64,000 nucleotides of DNA from Carya illinoinensis (GCF_018687715.1 NC_056760.1:24761501-24825500), one strand, 5' to 3'; numbered from the stretch's first letter, positions 36,701-45,807 are shown. The notes: generated from the sequence alone by a model not told the origin. Program-made: numbers and translations.

Positions 36701-37650
36701 GTTTTAGCTAAAGCCAAAGCCATTGAAGAAATTAGTCCACGTTGGACTATCCATCACAAAATTAAAATAATAACATAATATTATGTATTTTAATAATATT
36801 TTTTTCAATAATTTTTTTTAATATTTTGCAAATACACTCTATATATTAATTAAGAATTTAATTTTTACTTAAAATTATTGTTTCCCAACTATTTTTTTAC
36901 TCAACCTAATTATCTAACATAATATAGCCTTGTTTACAAAAAACATTTCCTGGACATAAATCTGGACTATATCTGTCCATTGTCAATAATTTCAACTTGT
37001 GAATAAAATTTATGAATAAGAAGGGAAAAGATCATTGTTGATTATTTGAGAATAAAATATAGCTTTAATGGGTAAATAGTGACTCCCAATTTTGAAAATT
37101 CCTTTAGAGTTACTGTAACTCAAAATCGAAGCTAAAGGTTTTTAACTAGTCTAATGCAAGTTATTTATACAAAATTTAGCTATATGTTGGATTTCACTGG
37201 CATTTTGCTAGTCCAGTGCCAGTGCTTACGGAGACAGAAAAAGCTCGGGCATGCAAAAAATATTATTTTGATGAAAAGGAACCCAGACGCTATGCGATCA
37301 CAACATGTCTTTTACATGGTTAAGCTCCAGACCTGTGTAATGTGCCCACATGACAACAATCGGTTAAATCATACGCCTTTCATCAATGAGACATGACTCC
37401 TAGAAATATCTCTGAGCCAACTCCTAGGGGTTAGCATGCAACAAATATCGTACTCTGCCTATCCATCCTCGCAATCCATACACATTTAAAAAAATAGCAG
37501 CAAAAAGCATGATGATAAATAACAATAATTAAAAAATAAAATAAAATTACAAATGACGTTAAGAGTATGCTGACCTGTGTTAAGAAGGGTTCCATCCAAA
37601 TCGAGGATAACACAGGATGCCAACTTCTTTAACGGCTTTCCAAGCGACAT
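24709..37650 (-). CDS. FMN/FHY: Bifunctional FMN hydrolase / riboflavin kinase, 10 exons, 387 aa
   Basis: Exons: 37575-37650, 36227-36413, 34893-35023, 34693-34762, 34537-34602, 25807-25961, 25620-25715, 25154-25305, 24989-25072, 24709-24855. All introns are GT-AG and the 1164-nt frame is open. The N-terminal HAD phosphatase has motif I DLDGT (17-21), motif II ASNS (115-118), the motif III lysine in GKPSPE (about 150) and motif IV VIEDS (172-176); it dephosphorylates FMN. The C-terminal riboflavin kinase has [12 protein letters not shown] (242-253), PTAN (259-262) for Mg-ATP binding and [17 protein letters not shown]. The two domains together match the Arabidopsis FMN/FHY enzyme in order and length. 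The start [10 protein letters not shown] fits homologues; an upstream in-frame ATG (37716) is less likely because a candidate UTR splice acceptor lies between. Intron 5 (25962-34536) is 8575 bp, swollen by transposons. Confidence 0.95.
24916..24952. repeat. Poly-G tract in the last FMN/FHY intron
   Basis: A run of about 35 nt of G with a few A, inside the intron 24856-24988. The transcript strand carries C. Such runs are prone to length error in assemblies. Confidence 0.88.
26079..27209. repeat. Tandem duplication of about 109 bp, second copy split by a hAT element
   Basis: Copy one (26079-26187) begins TGATTTCCTAGAAATTGTTT and contains GATTTTTACTGCAGGTACAC. Copy two starts at 26188 with TGATTTCCTAGAAATCGTTT, is interrupted after 26235, and resumes at 27143-27209 with GATTTTTATTGCAGATACAC. 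The duplication therefore predates the hAT insertion. Confidence 0.85.
26236..27142. mobile_element. Small non-autonomous hAT element (907 bp) in FMN/FHY intron 5
   Basis: The left end is TAGGCCTGCAACCCGATC; the right end read inward is TAGGGCTGTGTATATGAACC. The 8-bp flanks are ACAAATTG (26228-26235) and ACCAATTG (27143-27150), a 7/8 match consistent with an aged hAT duplication. The interior repeats CGGGTC/GACCCG words near both ends and has no transposase. Confidence 0.8.
27473..27638. mobile_element. Possible 166-bp short LTR (solo TRIM/SMART-like)
   Basis: It begins TGTAACGCCC, ends GGGGTATCACA, and contains CAATGTGGGATCCCATATAC. The flanks TCTTT and TCTTC match at four of five bases. 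No second copy is seen nearby, so the call rests on the ends only. Confidence 0.35.
27640..27774 (+). mobile_element. LINE 3'-tail fragment
   Basis: The stretch TTGTATACTTACTGTGTACT ... CAATAAAATATTC ... TTACTTACAAAAAAA resembles the 3' end of the LINE at 27775-33549 (TTGTATACTTCTTGTGTACA ... AATAAAATTTTACTTATAAA). It is a separate, 5'-truncated tail immediately upstream of the long LINE. Confidence 0.6.
27954..29739 (+). pseudogene. LINE ORF1 (RNA-binding/chaperone-type), frameshifted
   Basis: Three reading frames must be joined: 27954-28319 ([20 protein letters not shown]...), 28382-28609 and 28564-29739. The last ends with TAA at 29737-29739, overlapping the ORF2 ATG at 29729. The N-terminal piece resembles the conserved start of plant LINE ORF1-like proteins. 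The longer piece is acidic and low in complexity and contains a duplicated segment (TQNIPT..TSKASGG...EEGEI at about 28930-29040 and 29045-29160). No CCHC knuckle was seen. Function (binding the element RNA) is inferred from position. Confidence 0.65.
30383..30585 (-). mobile_element. 203-bp LINE-tail insertion nested in the LINE endonuclease
   Basis: It is flanked by an 18-bp duplication GAATGCCTAGGATATGTT (30365-30382 and 30586-30603). It starts with a T run on the plus strand, meaning a poly(A) tail on the minus strand. The sequence next to the tail (TTTACTTATAAAAAAA, CTTCTTGTGTACTTGG on the minus strand) matches the 3' end of the host LINE family. It is a 5'-truncated copy made by target-primed reverse transcription. 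Confidence 0.88.
32292..32485 (+). repeat. Tandem duplication (about 92-102 bp) within the LINE post-RT region
   Basis: ATACCAACGTATT ... GGGGAGGTCTGGGGAAGGAG (32292-32383) is followed by a second, slightly diverged copy to 32485 ending GGTCTGGGGGAGGAG. It disrupts the reading frame downstream of the reverse transcriptase. Confidence 0.8.
33637..34074. mobile_element. Tourist-like MITE, second copy
   Basis: The right end CCATCTCAACATCCAAACAACCCCTTA and the left end CCTTTGGGATGCTTGGGGAATGAGATG are imperfect inverted repeats like those of the copy at 3105-3475, with TAA/TTA at the borders. The AT-rich interior (GTTTTGTTTGGAAGTTTGG) is shared with that copy in reverse orientation. It carries a tiny LINE-tail insertion at 33755-33775. 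Confidence 0.7.
33755..33775 (+). mobile_element. 21-bp LINE-tail micro-insertion with 17-bp target duplication
   Basis: ATGTTTTATAGGGTTTT occurs at 33738-33754 and again at 33776-33792. Between them lies only TATTTACTTATC plus nine A, which matches the last bases and poly(A) of the local LINE family (TTTTACTTAT then A-run). Confidence 0.8.
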
Positions 37651-38324
37651 TTTATCGATAAACTTCCCAGTTAGAGATATGCTCTCACTTCTGCAATTCA
37701 TATGAAAGTAACACAAAAACCACTAACTCAATACATCGGCAGGAAATCAGAACCCAATACCAAAATTTCATACTGGGATGCAAGTTTCGACTTACTTTAA
37801 CCGTCATTTCTTGACCAGGATCTCACATAACTGGACTCAACATGGTCTTATCCAAAACTACAAATCGATGGTTATAGTTCTAATGAGTCAATTAGAAAAA
37901 CCTGCCCATCCAGTCATCGATCACCAGAGAGGGTGTCGGAAATCACCAAGAGAACCCCAAAAACTGCCGATTGAACCTCTCCCACCACGATAAGTCTTTC
38001 CTCCTTCTTCAGCCCTCCGCCTAACGGTACCTAAAAGGGTAGGAAATCATCTGCTGCCGTCGCCCTCGACCTACTCCACCCCTAGAGGTGATCACCAATC
38101 TCTCTCTCTCTGAGTTTGTAAGAAGGAGATTGTCTTCTCTGAGCCCTTTTCAATTTGTGATTTCCGTCGAACAGTTGAGACGAGATGACTTGCCGAAAAG
38201 AAACCTTAACAGCTACCCACGGAAAACAGCGACAAATACAAGAGCCCTAGGTGATTTCGCGATTTCCTCTCACACAGGTGAAGAGCCTTTCCTCTCGCAT
38301 AGGTGATTACGCGATTTGTGATTT
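37651..38324 (-). promoter_or_regulatory. Upstream region of FMN/FHY up to the chromovirus insertion
   Basis: The first 66 bp upstream of the start ATG are open and contain a candidate 5' UTR splice acceptor (minus strand ...TGAATTGCAG at about 37695). GC-richer text at 37900-38310 may hold the first untranslated exon. A chromovirus of about 8 kb begins at 38325, so natural promoter DNA may have been displaced to beyond 46408. No TATA box was placed. Confidence 0.4.
38320..38324. repeat. Left target duplication GATTT of chromovirus A
   Basis: GATTT precedes the LTR end TGTTAGGATC and recurs at 46408-46412 after the other LTR end CCCTAACA. Confidence 0.88.
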
Positions 38325-38577
38325 TGTTAGGATCTTGTTGGTGAAGAAAGAGTGTGGAACTTGCAGATGAGAAAAGGATGCAGATTATGAGATAAATGGA
38401 TAAAAAGATGAAAGTACATTCGCTAAAAAAAAATTAATAAATTATGATATAAGTAAATATTGTGTAAACGTTTTTTTATATTTTTAAAAAAATTATGTGA
38501 TATTTATATAATCATAATTATAGATATTATTTTTCTTAAAAAAAAAAAAGGCCACGGATCTGTTCAAAGCAGCCCAA
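38325..38577 (-). repeat. Chromovirus A 3' LTR, distal piece
   Basis: It matches the start of 45899-46407 (TGTTAGGATCTTGTTG and AGATGAGAAAAGGATG) and includes the block GGCCACGGATCTGTTC, which corresponds to GACCACGGGTATGTTC in the other LTR. An AT-rich insert of about 120 bp (about 38430-38545) is absent from the 5' LTR. Confidence 0.82.
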
Positions 38578-39015
38578 TGTCACGGACTTAGAATTTCTTC
38601 ACTCGACCCGTGCGGCCTTAGGAGGCTTTCTCTCTCTCACAAAGCTCCTAAATAAGCCTTCTAAAGGACTCAAGACAATAGAGAACAAACTAGAGAGAGA
38701 AGATAGAGAGAGATGCTCTAGAGAACTTGTTTCTCTTATTGCTTGGTGATTTACACAAATGAGAGCCCCTCTATTTATAGGGAACTCTTGGTACAAAGAA
38801 TGGTTAGGATTGTGACACTTGTCATCAATCTAAGGGTAAAGAACTTTCTAGATTCCTACTCTAGAATTGTCTATAACGCCCTTTCTAGAACACTACTCTA
38901 AATTGTCTAGAACGCCCCTTCTAGATGACTCTACACAATTCCACAAGATTACAAAAGACTTGGAGGCTTCTAGAAGGTTAGCAAATTCTCTAAAAAAAAA
39001 CCCTAGGTGGTGACA
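38578..39015 (-). repeat. Chromovirus B 3' LTR (438 bp)
   Basis: It begins TGTCAC and ends GTGACA, so its own termini are inverted. The adjoining C-run CTCCCCCACC (39018-39027) is the complement of the polypurine tract that primes second-strand synthesis. Confidence 0.85.
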
Positions 39016-40268
39016 TTCTCCCCCACCAAGCTTCGCGACGTCCTCGACGCGGTGTCTTCATGGAACCTTCGGATGTGATCTTCAAACTGCCACAATGACT
39101 CCTTTGGTTCCCAAGTTATCTCGCTCTCGGGCAATCCCTTCCACTTGATCAAGTATTCTTGGCGTGGCATATGACTCTTTCGCCTGATGACACGGTTCGC
39201 CAAGATTTCTTCTACTTCTTTGTCGAAAGTGGTAGTTATGCCCAATGGTGCACGCTTGGACTCTCCTCGTGTTGGCTCCTCTTCATTACCATGGTAAGGC
39301 TTCAAGCAGCTGACATGGAAGACTGGATGAAGTTTGAACTTGGAGGGTAAGTCCAGCTTGTAGGAGACCTTCCCTACTTTCTTGATGATTGGGAATGGTC
39401 CCTCGTAACGTCGTACAAGCCCCTTGTGTAGCTTTCTTGTGAACTTGTGTTGGCTCGACAAGATCTTTACTAACACCAAGTCGCCTATACGATACTCTGC
39501 GTGCCTCCTCTTCTGATCAGCCCACTTCTTCATCTTCTTGGTTGCTTTGTCTAAGTAGGAACGGGTCACATCCAATTGCTCGTTCCAAGACTTAGCAACC
39601 TTGAAGGCTGTCGGACAATTCCCCGCGTAGCTTGTCTCCAATGACTGGGGAGTAAGTGGCTGCTGTCCCATTACAATCTCAAATGGGCTCTTGTTCGTGG
39701 ACTCGCTCCTTTGTAAATTGTAGGAGAATTGAGCGACATCCAATAACTTGGCCCAATCGGATTGGTTGGCACTTACAAAGTGCCTCAAGTATAACTCTAA
39801 CAAGGCATTCACCCTTTCAGTTTGCCCATCTGTCTGAGGGTGAAAGCTGGTAGAGAAATGTAGGGCAGACCCCATAAGCTTGAATAGTCCTGACCAGAAC
39901 TTTCCTGTGAAGCGAGGGTCTCGATCACTGATGATGCTCCGTGGTAAGCCCCAATACTTCACCACATGCTTGAAGAATAATTTTGCAGTTTCTTCAGCTG
40001 AGCAATCTTTAGGAGCCGCGATGAAGGTGGCATACTTGGAGAATCGATCTACCACCACAATGAGGGTGCCGCAACCCTCGGATTTAGGTAGAGCCACTAT
40101 GAAATCCATGCTCACACTCTCCCATGGATGTGAAGGAATGGGTAGTGGTTCTAGCAATCCTGCAGGACTCTGATTCTCCACCTTATCTTGTTGACACACA
40201 AGACAGGTCTTCACGAAGAGTTCCACCTCGTCTCTCAGTTGAGGCCAATAGTATGAAGCTTCCAACAA
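39003..40268 (-). CDS. Chromovirus B integrase with C-terminal chromodomain (421 aa, partial polyprotein)
   Basis: One open frame. The zinc-binding half is completed across a single stop at 40278-40280 (upstream HDSLWAGHPG, then CLVCQQDK). The catalytic triad is visible in VSMDFIVALPKSEG (D), IISDRDPRFTG (D) and HPQTDGQTERVN (E). The C-terminal part has the GPFPIIKKVGKVSYKLDLP block and a chromodomain (EEILANRVIRRKS ... YLIKWKGLPESEITWEPKESL). Integrase joins element DNA to the chromosome and the chromodomain can steer it to modified histones. It is the best-preserved transposon protein in the window, but the element lacks gag and RT. Confidence 0.88.
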   Translation of the reverse strand: MLEASYYWPQLRDEVELFVKTCLVCQQDKVENQSPAGLLEPLPIPSHPWESVSMDFIVALPKSEGCGTLIVVVDRFSKYATFIAAPKDCSAEETAKLFFKHVVKYWGLPRSIISDRDPRFTGKFWSGLFKLMGSALHFSTSFHPQTDGQTERVNALLELYLRHFVSANQSDWAKLLDVAQFSYNLQRSESTNKSPFEIVMGQQPLTPQSLETSYAGNCPTAFKVAKSWNEQLDVTRSYLDKATKKMKKWADQKRRHAEYRIGDLVLVKILSSQHKFTRKLHKGLVRRYEGPFPIIKKVGKVSYKLDLPSKFKLHPVFHVSCLKPYHGNEEEPTRGESKRAPLGITTTFDKEVEEILANRVIRRKSHMPRQEYLIKWKGLPESEITWEPKESLWQFEDHIRRFHEDTASRTSRSLVGENVTT

Positions 40269-40280
40269 AGCTCGAGTACG

Positions 40281-40860
40281 TCATTGGCCCGGGTGTCCAG
40301 CCCACAAGGAATCATGGCATTCCTTGATAAGGTTCCTCCGTAGGTTTCCCCACTTTGGAACATAGATTCGCCGCCTGATGGTGTAGAGAAGACCGTCTTC
40401 TACCCAGAATCTCTTGGTTTTCCCTTCCTTAGCCATGTTCACCAAGTTCTTGGCTAAGGGATCATGCTCCATGCCTTCACGGATCACCTCGAGTAGCTCT
40501 CCTTGAGCTTGAGTGATAGCAGCAAGTTCACCCTTCCTACTCAATGCATCAGCAACAAGGTTGGCCTTGCCCGGTTTGTACTCCAAGACAAAGTCAAATT
40601 CTGCCAAGAAGTCTTGCCACCTAGCTTGCTTTGGGCTTAGTTTCTTCTGACTCTGGAAGTAACTAGTGGCAATATTATCTGTCTTGACCACAAAATGGGA
40701 GCCAAGTAGATAGTGTCGCCAAACTCTGAGGTAATGGATGATGGCCGTCATCTCCTTCTCCTGCACGGTGTATCGCCTCTCAGTCTCATTGAGTTTGCGA
40801 CTCTCATATGCAATAGGATGTCCGTCTTGCATGAGAACTCCCCCTATGGCAAAAGGATGT
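40281..40860 (-). pseudogene. Chromovirus B RNase H, truncated at its N-terminus
   Basis: Blocks AIGGVLMQDGHPIAYESRKL, YTVQEKEMTAIIHYLRVWRH, FVVKTDNIATSYF and WQDFLAEFDFVLEYKPGKAN define the Ty3 RNase H, followed by the integrase linker. The N-terminal residues before FAIGG are replaced by a short repeat (GGATGTCCGTCTTGCA occurs twice at 40818-40876) and then by inverted LTR-A sequence. A stop at 40278-40280 separates it from the integrase frame. Confidence 0.82.
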
Positions 40861-40880
40861 CCGTCTTGCAATAGGATGTC

Positions 40881-41283
40881 GTCATTTACTGTCGTTTTAC
40901 TTCTCTCTTTTTCATGTAAGACAATTTCCGTTACATTAGCAGTACTATATAGGGACGAAGACAAAGTGTAGTGGGGGCGTCGAACATCAGAATACACTAG
41001 GCCATTACAGGAGGTTGGTGTCACGGACTTAGAATTTCTTCACTCGACCCGTGCGGCCTTAGAAGGCTTACTTAGGAGCTTTGTGGGAGAGAGAAAGCCT
41101 CCTAAGGCCGCACGGGTCGAGTGAAGAAATTCTAAGTCCGTGACACCAACCTCCTGTAATGGCCTAGTGTATTCTGATGTTCGACGCCCCCACTACACTT
41201 TGTCTTCGTCCCTATATAGTACTGCTAATGTAACGGAAATTGTCTTACATGAAAAAGAGAGAAGTAAAACGACAGTAAATGAC
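40881..41283. repeat. Near-perfect inverted repeat, arms of 189 bp, loop of about 25 bp
   Basis: Arm one 40881-41069 pairs with arm two 41095-41283, with one mismatch found. Each arm joins LTR-A sequence (40881-41018; 41146-41283) to the end of LTR-B (TGTCAC at 41019; GTGACA ending 41145). Arm two sits in the normal LTR-A context; arm one is the displaced inverted copy. Confidence 0.93.
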
Positions 41284-41494
41284 AATAATACATAAAGATA
41301 GAAAAAAGGGTCAAAGCCCTTTGGACACTGCATTTCATATAAATGAAACGCAATGTTGCAGCTTGACTCTAGGTAAGGCTTGGTCTTTACTTTAGTTCCT
41401 ACTGATCGAAGCCTCCAAATGTAGCCTCCTCTGTTTCTTCACATCTTCTCCTTCTCGATCCCATCTCTCTTTCCCTTCGTTGAGGTCCCTAACA
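41146..41494 (-). repeat. Chromovirus A 3' LTR, proximal piece
   Basis: It continues the LTR split at 38577 and ends TGAGGTCCCTAACA, as does the 5' LTR. The adjoining CTTCCCTCCTTAG (41498-41510) is the complement of a purine tract. Confidence 0.85.
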
Positions 41495-41505
41495 AACTTC
41501 CCTCC

Positions 41506-41808
41506 TTAGAGCACCTTGCCTACAAGGTGTGGGTAAAGGTGGTAAAGTCTTTCCAAATTTTTCCAAGTATTATTCTCTGTTGAAGAGCTGGTCCATTTCA
41601 CAAGAACCTCCATGAGAGGTCGATTTCCATGGCGTTTGAGGCGGTGTTCCATGATAGCTTCAGGTTCTGGGAGAATTTCCCCATGTGCATCGACTGGTGG
41701 CAGCGTTGACAACGGCTGAACTTGGGTCCCCACCTTCTTCTTCAAGCAAGACACATGGAAGGTGGAATGGATCCTTGCTGTTGTGGGTAGATCCAAACGG
41801 TATGCCAC
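41506..41808 (-). pseudogene. Chromovirus A integrase C-terminus and chromodomain
   Basis: The minus strand reads AYRLDLPTTARIHSTFHVSCL, then EPEAIMEHRLKRHGNRPLME and VLVKWTSSSTENNTWKNLER, a chromodomain-like module after the integrase GPY/F region, ending at TAG/TAA next to the 3' LTR. An upstream frameshift separates it from the catalytic core. Confidence 0.78.
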
Positions 41809-42359
41809 GGATCCAATTCTTTGCTTGATCTGGAATGGCCCATACCAACGGGGTGAGAGTTTTTATGTTGCGTCTGATTGCTAGAGAAGCTTGCCTGTAA
41901 GGCTGCAAGCATAAGTACACCTAGTCCCCTTCGTTGAATTCCCTCTCTACTCTGTTTCGATCTGCATATAGCTTCATATGCTGCTGTGCTTCCTGTAAAT
42001 TATGCTTGAGTAACTAAAGTGTTTGTTCCCTTGTATGTAAATTATTGTCAACGGCTTCATTGGTTGTTGCACCTGAGACATACGAAATAAGGGGGGGTGG
42101 GGGGTATCCATACACAAATTCAAAAGGGGTTAGTTTAGTAAGGGCATGATAAGATGTGTTGTACCACCACTCAGCTAAGGCTAGCCATTGTGCCCATTTG
42201 GTGGGTTTGCCCCCTGCATAGCACCTGAGGTAGCCTTCGAGGCATTTATTAAGGGCCTCGGTTTGGCTATCACTCTAAGGGTGATAAGCCAAGCTATAAT
42301 TATGAGAAGAACCTTGTAGTGTGAAAAGGCCTTCCAAAAACTGATTACAAACACCGGAT

Positions 42360-42970
42360 CCCTATCCTACACAATCTATTTAGGTAGTCCATGTAACTTG
42401 AAAACATGATTCATAAACATATCAACCACTGATGAGGCTGAGTATGCATGGGCCAATGGTATGAAATGCCCAAACTTGGTAAGACAATCCACTACCACCC
42501 ATATGACATCAAACCCTTGGGACTTGGGGAGTCCTTCGATGAAATCTATTGATATGTCGGTCCAAGGTTGTTGTGGAATGGGTAAGGGTTGTAACAACCC
42601 TACTGGGTGCGTCGCTTCGTTCTTGACCTATTGACATAGCAAACACTCCCACACCATTTGCTTAATATTGCGCTTCGTGCCCTTCCATATGAAATCCCTC
42701 TTAGCTCGTTGGTAAGTCTTTAAGTATCCCGAATGTCCAAATAAGTGGTCATCATGTATATAGTGCAAAACCTTGGTCTTGAAATCTGAGTTTGGAACAA
42801 TGACAATTCTGCCCTTTTTTATCAACAGTACCTGTTTTAATTGGAAGCCCTTGGGTGGATTGGAGTCACTGGAAATTCTAGTAATTAAATCCACCATATC
42901 CACTAAGTCCCTATAGATGGCTTTTAAATCCTCAACCCATTCCGGTTTAGGGAAGGAAATCATGGCCAAT
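42360..42970 (-). pseudogene. Chromovirus A integrase zinc-binding and core domain
   Basis: HDDHLFGHSGYLKTYQRAKR ... WECLLCQ forms the HHCC finger. After a stop, LLQPLPIPQQPWTDISIDFI and VVDCLTKFGHFIPLAH give the start of the catalytic core, then IV-stop-DRDPVF. Two stops break it. Confidence 0.8.
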
Positions 42971-43301
42971 ACCCCCTCCGATTGTCCTGTTGATCCACCT
43001 TCCGAGACAAGGCATCAGTTACCTTGTTCTCTTTACCCTTCTTGTAAGAAATAGTGAAATCATAGCCCAATAATTTGGTGAGCCACTTTTGTTGAGTAAC
43101 CGTGCCCAACTTTTACTCCAAGAGATACTTTAAGGTTAGTCTTAATAACAAAGGGCTAGCCTAAAATATAAGGCTGCCATTTCTGACCTGCTATAACCAC
43201 AACAAAAATTTCTTTTCTCATAGGTGGATAACATTAGGGCCTTGCCCTTTAAAGCTTTACTCATGAAGGCGATGGGGTATTGAATTGTATTAAAACAACC
43301 C

Positions 43302-44260
43302 CTATCCCCTGCCACTCACATCACATTCTATAATAAAGGGGTGTGAAAATTCTAGTAGCCTTAGGACTGGGGGCTTTGAGACAACCTGTTTCAGCTCTAA
43401 AAAAGCCTTGCTCGCATCTTCAGTCCACAGAAAAGCATTCTTTTTAAGCAGCTTGGTAAGTGGCACTGCAATCAACCCATAATGTTTGATGAACTTATGA
43501 TAGTACCCCGTTAAGCCTAAAAAAATACGGAGTGATTTAAGGCTAGTAGGAGCTAGCCAGTCGAGCATTGTTGCCACTTTAGAAGGATCAGCCTTCACTC
43601 CATCTGAACTGATAATATGCCCCAAATAGTCGATCTCCCGTACCCCAAATCTGCATTTTGACATTTTAACATACAGTTTGTGACTGTTCAACACCTCTAA
43701 AACTTGTTGGAGGTAACCCAAGTGGTCGTCCCATGACCTGCTGTAAACTAAAATATCGTTGAAAAATACCAGTATAAAGGGTCTTAAGAATGGACGAAAT
43801 ATGGTGTTCATAAGGCCCTAAAAATTCTAAGGAGCGTTAGTTAACCCAAAGGGCATTATGAGGAACTCGTAGTAACCCTCGTGTGTTCTAAAAGCTGTCT
43901 TAGCTACTCTGATTTGGTGATAACTAGAGCGCAAATCCAACTTAGAAAAACTACTCAACCATATAATTCATCCAGCAATTCCTCAATGACTGGAATAGGA
44001 AACTTGTCCTTGACTATTTTCTAGTTCAACGCCCTGTAATCCACACATAGATGCTAACTACCATCCGCCTTTGTTACTAACAATACAAGAGATGAAAAGG
44101 GACTGTTGTTGGGTCGTATTACCCCAGTGGTGAGTAATTCAGAAATTATTTTCTCTATCTCGGCCTTTTGATAATATGGGTAACAATAGGATCTAGTTGA
44201 AATAGGCTGAGTGCCCTCTTTCAAGATGATTCTATGGTCATGTGATCTAAGGGGCGACAA
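43302..44260 (-). pseudogene. Chromovirus A reverse transcriptase
   Basis: Upstream block: TTGVIRPNNSPFSSLVLLVT then HLCVDYRALN. After several stops, PFILVFFNDILVYSRSWDDH carries the active site, where the expected acidic pair is changed (FND in place of FDD). GVKADPSKVATMLDW and FLGLTGYYHKFIKHYG complete the connection domain. The altered site and stops show it is inactive. Confidence 0.85.
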
Positions 44261-44284
44261 CCCTTTTGGTGTCTCAAAAACCTT

Positions 44285-44785
44285 TTAGAAGTCATAAAGA
44301 ATTTTCTGCACCTCCTGAGGGGCTATATTAGACTGTTGTTCCAGCTCATTACATACAAGCTGTAATAATATTCCTCTTCCACGTGTCAATGATTGTAAGA
44401 GAGTTTTATTGCTGCCCTCCATTGATAACCCCGAAGGACTCAGCCCCTTCAAACATATTATCTTCCCATCATACTCAAACATCATGGTTAAAGTGGAAAA
44501 GTCCCAAATAATAGGGCCCAAGGTCATCAACCAACTCACACCCAAGACAATGTCACATCCACCCAATGATAATACATAAAAAGAATGGTTAATTTTTGTA
44601 CCTTGCAGCTTGGTTCTAACGTTACTACAGTATCCCTCACTCTGAAGTAAGTCACCATTAGCTATTCGTACCGACAGCCGCCTTGTTTTATCTACTTTGA
44701 ACTCAGCCTTGACTGCAATCGCTGTGTCGATGAAATTATGAGTGCTCCCTGAACTTGTTCTTGACTGATTGTTCCTAGGAGTCAC
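44285..44785 (-). pseudogene. Chromovirus A protease region
   Basis: SGSTHNFIDTAIAVKAEFKV and GGCDIVLGVSWLMTLGPIIW are the two ends of the retropepsin-like domain. The catalytic aspartate normally preceding SGSTHNF appears as serine (SSGSTHNF). Confidence 0.72.
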
Positions 44786-45081
44786 ATGGTATTTTTCCCC
44801 GGGGTCCCTGAAATTGCATTGAGTGATATTTCTAGTGCTTTGTCTACTGGTTCAATCGGTAGTGTTGTTGAAGTTCCCCCCAATTCCGTTACACATACTC
44901 CTTGTTCATTCTCAGTTACAGCCCCATCCTCTTTATCTTCTTCATCGGCTTGTAAAACATAAGATTTGGGGGATTTGCATACATGAGTTGGGTTCTATTT
45001 TTCCTCACAGTGATAGCAAAGCCGCTTTTGACTCTTTTCATCCATTGAGGCGGAGGGAATTCGTCTCTTGGGAGGGATGTA

Positions 45082-45807
45082 TCAAGAGGTTCTAGAAGTA
45101 GTGTCAACTGGTTGGCCAAACGACTGAAAATTTCCAGTTTGGGCAAACATAGATCTGGAAACATTTCTAGCAGATGAGAGGTATTCCTCTTGTATCTTAA
45201 CCAAGCCAAAAGCAGCGCCTATATTGATGGGGTTGGGCATCCATATGGGTAAACATATCTCATCCTTCAATCCACTCATAAAACAACTGAGCTTATGATG
45301 TTCAGACAACCCTCTCAAGTAGTTTGACGAGGCTTCAAACTGTGATTTATAAACAGCAACGGATGAAGTTTGCTTGAGCCTTGTAAGGGCCTCCATTGGG
45401 TCATCATATGCTGTTGGTCCAGAGCGCAATAACAAGGATCTCACAAATGTTTCCCATGATGTAAATTGGCCTGACTCCACTCCATCTTGGTACCACACCA
45501 AGGTCTCTCCCTTCATATTATAAGAGGCCATTAACAACCTCTGAGAAAGAGGTGTTTGATAAAAATCAAAATATTTTGTGGCTTTAAAAACCCAACCTGT
45601 TGGGTTATCCCCATCAAAGTGAGGGAAATCCAAACGGACTCCCCTTGTAAATATGCCCTTATTATGAAATTGTTTTTCTTCATGACCCACTAGTTGTTTA
45701 TTGGCATTTTCATTTTGATGTTGCATTAATGTTCTTATCATATCATTTAGTTGTGTGACAGTTTCATTTAGTTGATCTAACCTGTCATTGACATTTTGCA
45801 TGGCCAC
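45082..45807 (-). CDS. Chromovirus A Gag, partial open frame (241 aa)
   Basis: MAMQNVNDRLDQLNETVTQL opens a coiled-coil-like N-terminus. The retrotrans_gag domain follows (LDFPHFDGDNPTGWVFKATK, MKGETLVWYQDGV, SVAVYKSQFE, LSCFMSGLKDEICLPI). The capsid-like protein would form the particle around element RNA. The zinc knuckle and link to protease are lost to stops downstream of 45082, so the frame is truncated relative to family members. Confidence 0.75.
   Translation of the reverse strand: MAMQNVNDRLDQLNETVTQLNDMIRTLMQHQNENANKQLVGHEEKQFHNKGIFTRGVRLDFPHFDGDNPTGWVFKATKYFDFYQTPLSQRLLMASYNMKGETLVWYQDGVESGQFTSWETFVRSLLLRSGPTAYDDPMEALTRLKQTSSVAVYKSQFEASSNYLRGLSEHHKLSCFMSGLKDEICLPIWMPNPINIGAAFGLVKIQEEYLSSARNVSRSMFAQTGNFQSFGQPVDTTSRTS

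Larger units (their letters stand above)
38578..41145 (-). mobile_element. Chromovirus B, rearranged, inside the 3' LTR of A
   Basis: The left end is a complete LTR (38578-39015, TGTCACGGAC ... GGTGGTGACA) followed by a C-rich purine-tract complement. Integrase plus chromodomain (39003-40268) and RNase H (40281 to about 40850) follow. Upstream parts (gag, protease, RT) are missing. Beyond 40880 an inverted copy of the flanking LTR-A sequence and two head-to-head LTR-B fragments replace them. CCAA at 38574-38577 and 41146-41149 is compatible with a short target duplication. Confidence 0.8.

Noticed and set aside
37651..37716. Upstream in-frame ATG adding 22 residues to FMN/FHY
   Set aside because: Homologues start at the [14 protein letters not shown] sequence, and a likely splice acceptor lies between the two ATGs, placing the upstream codon in an intron.
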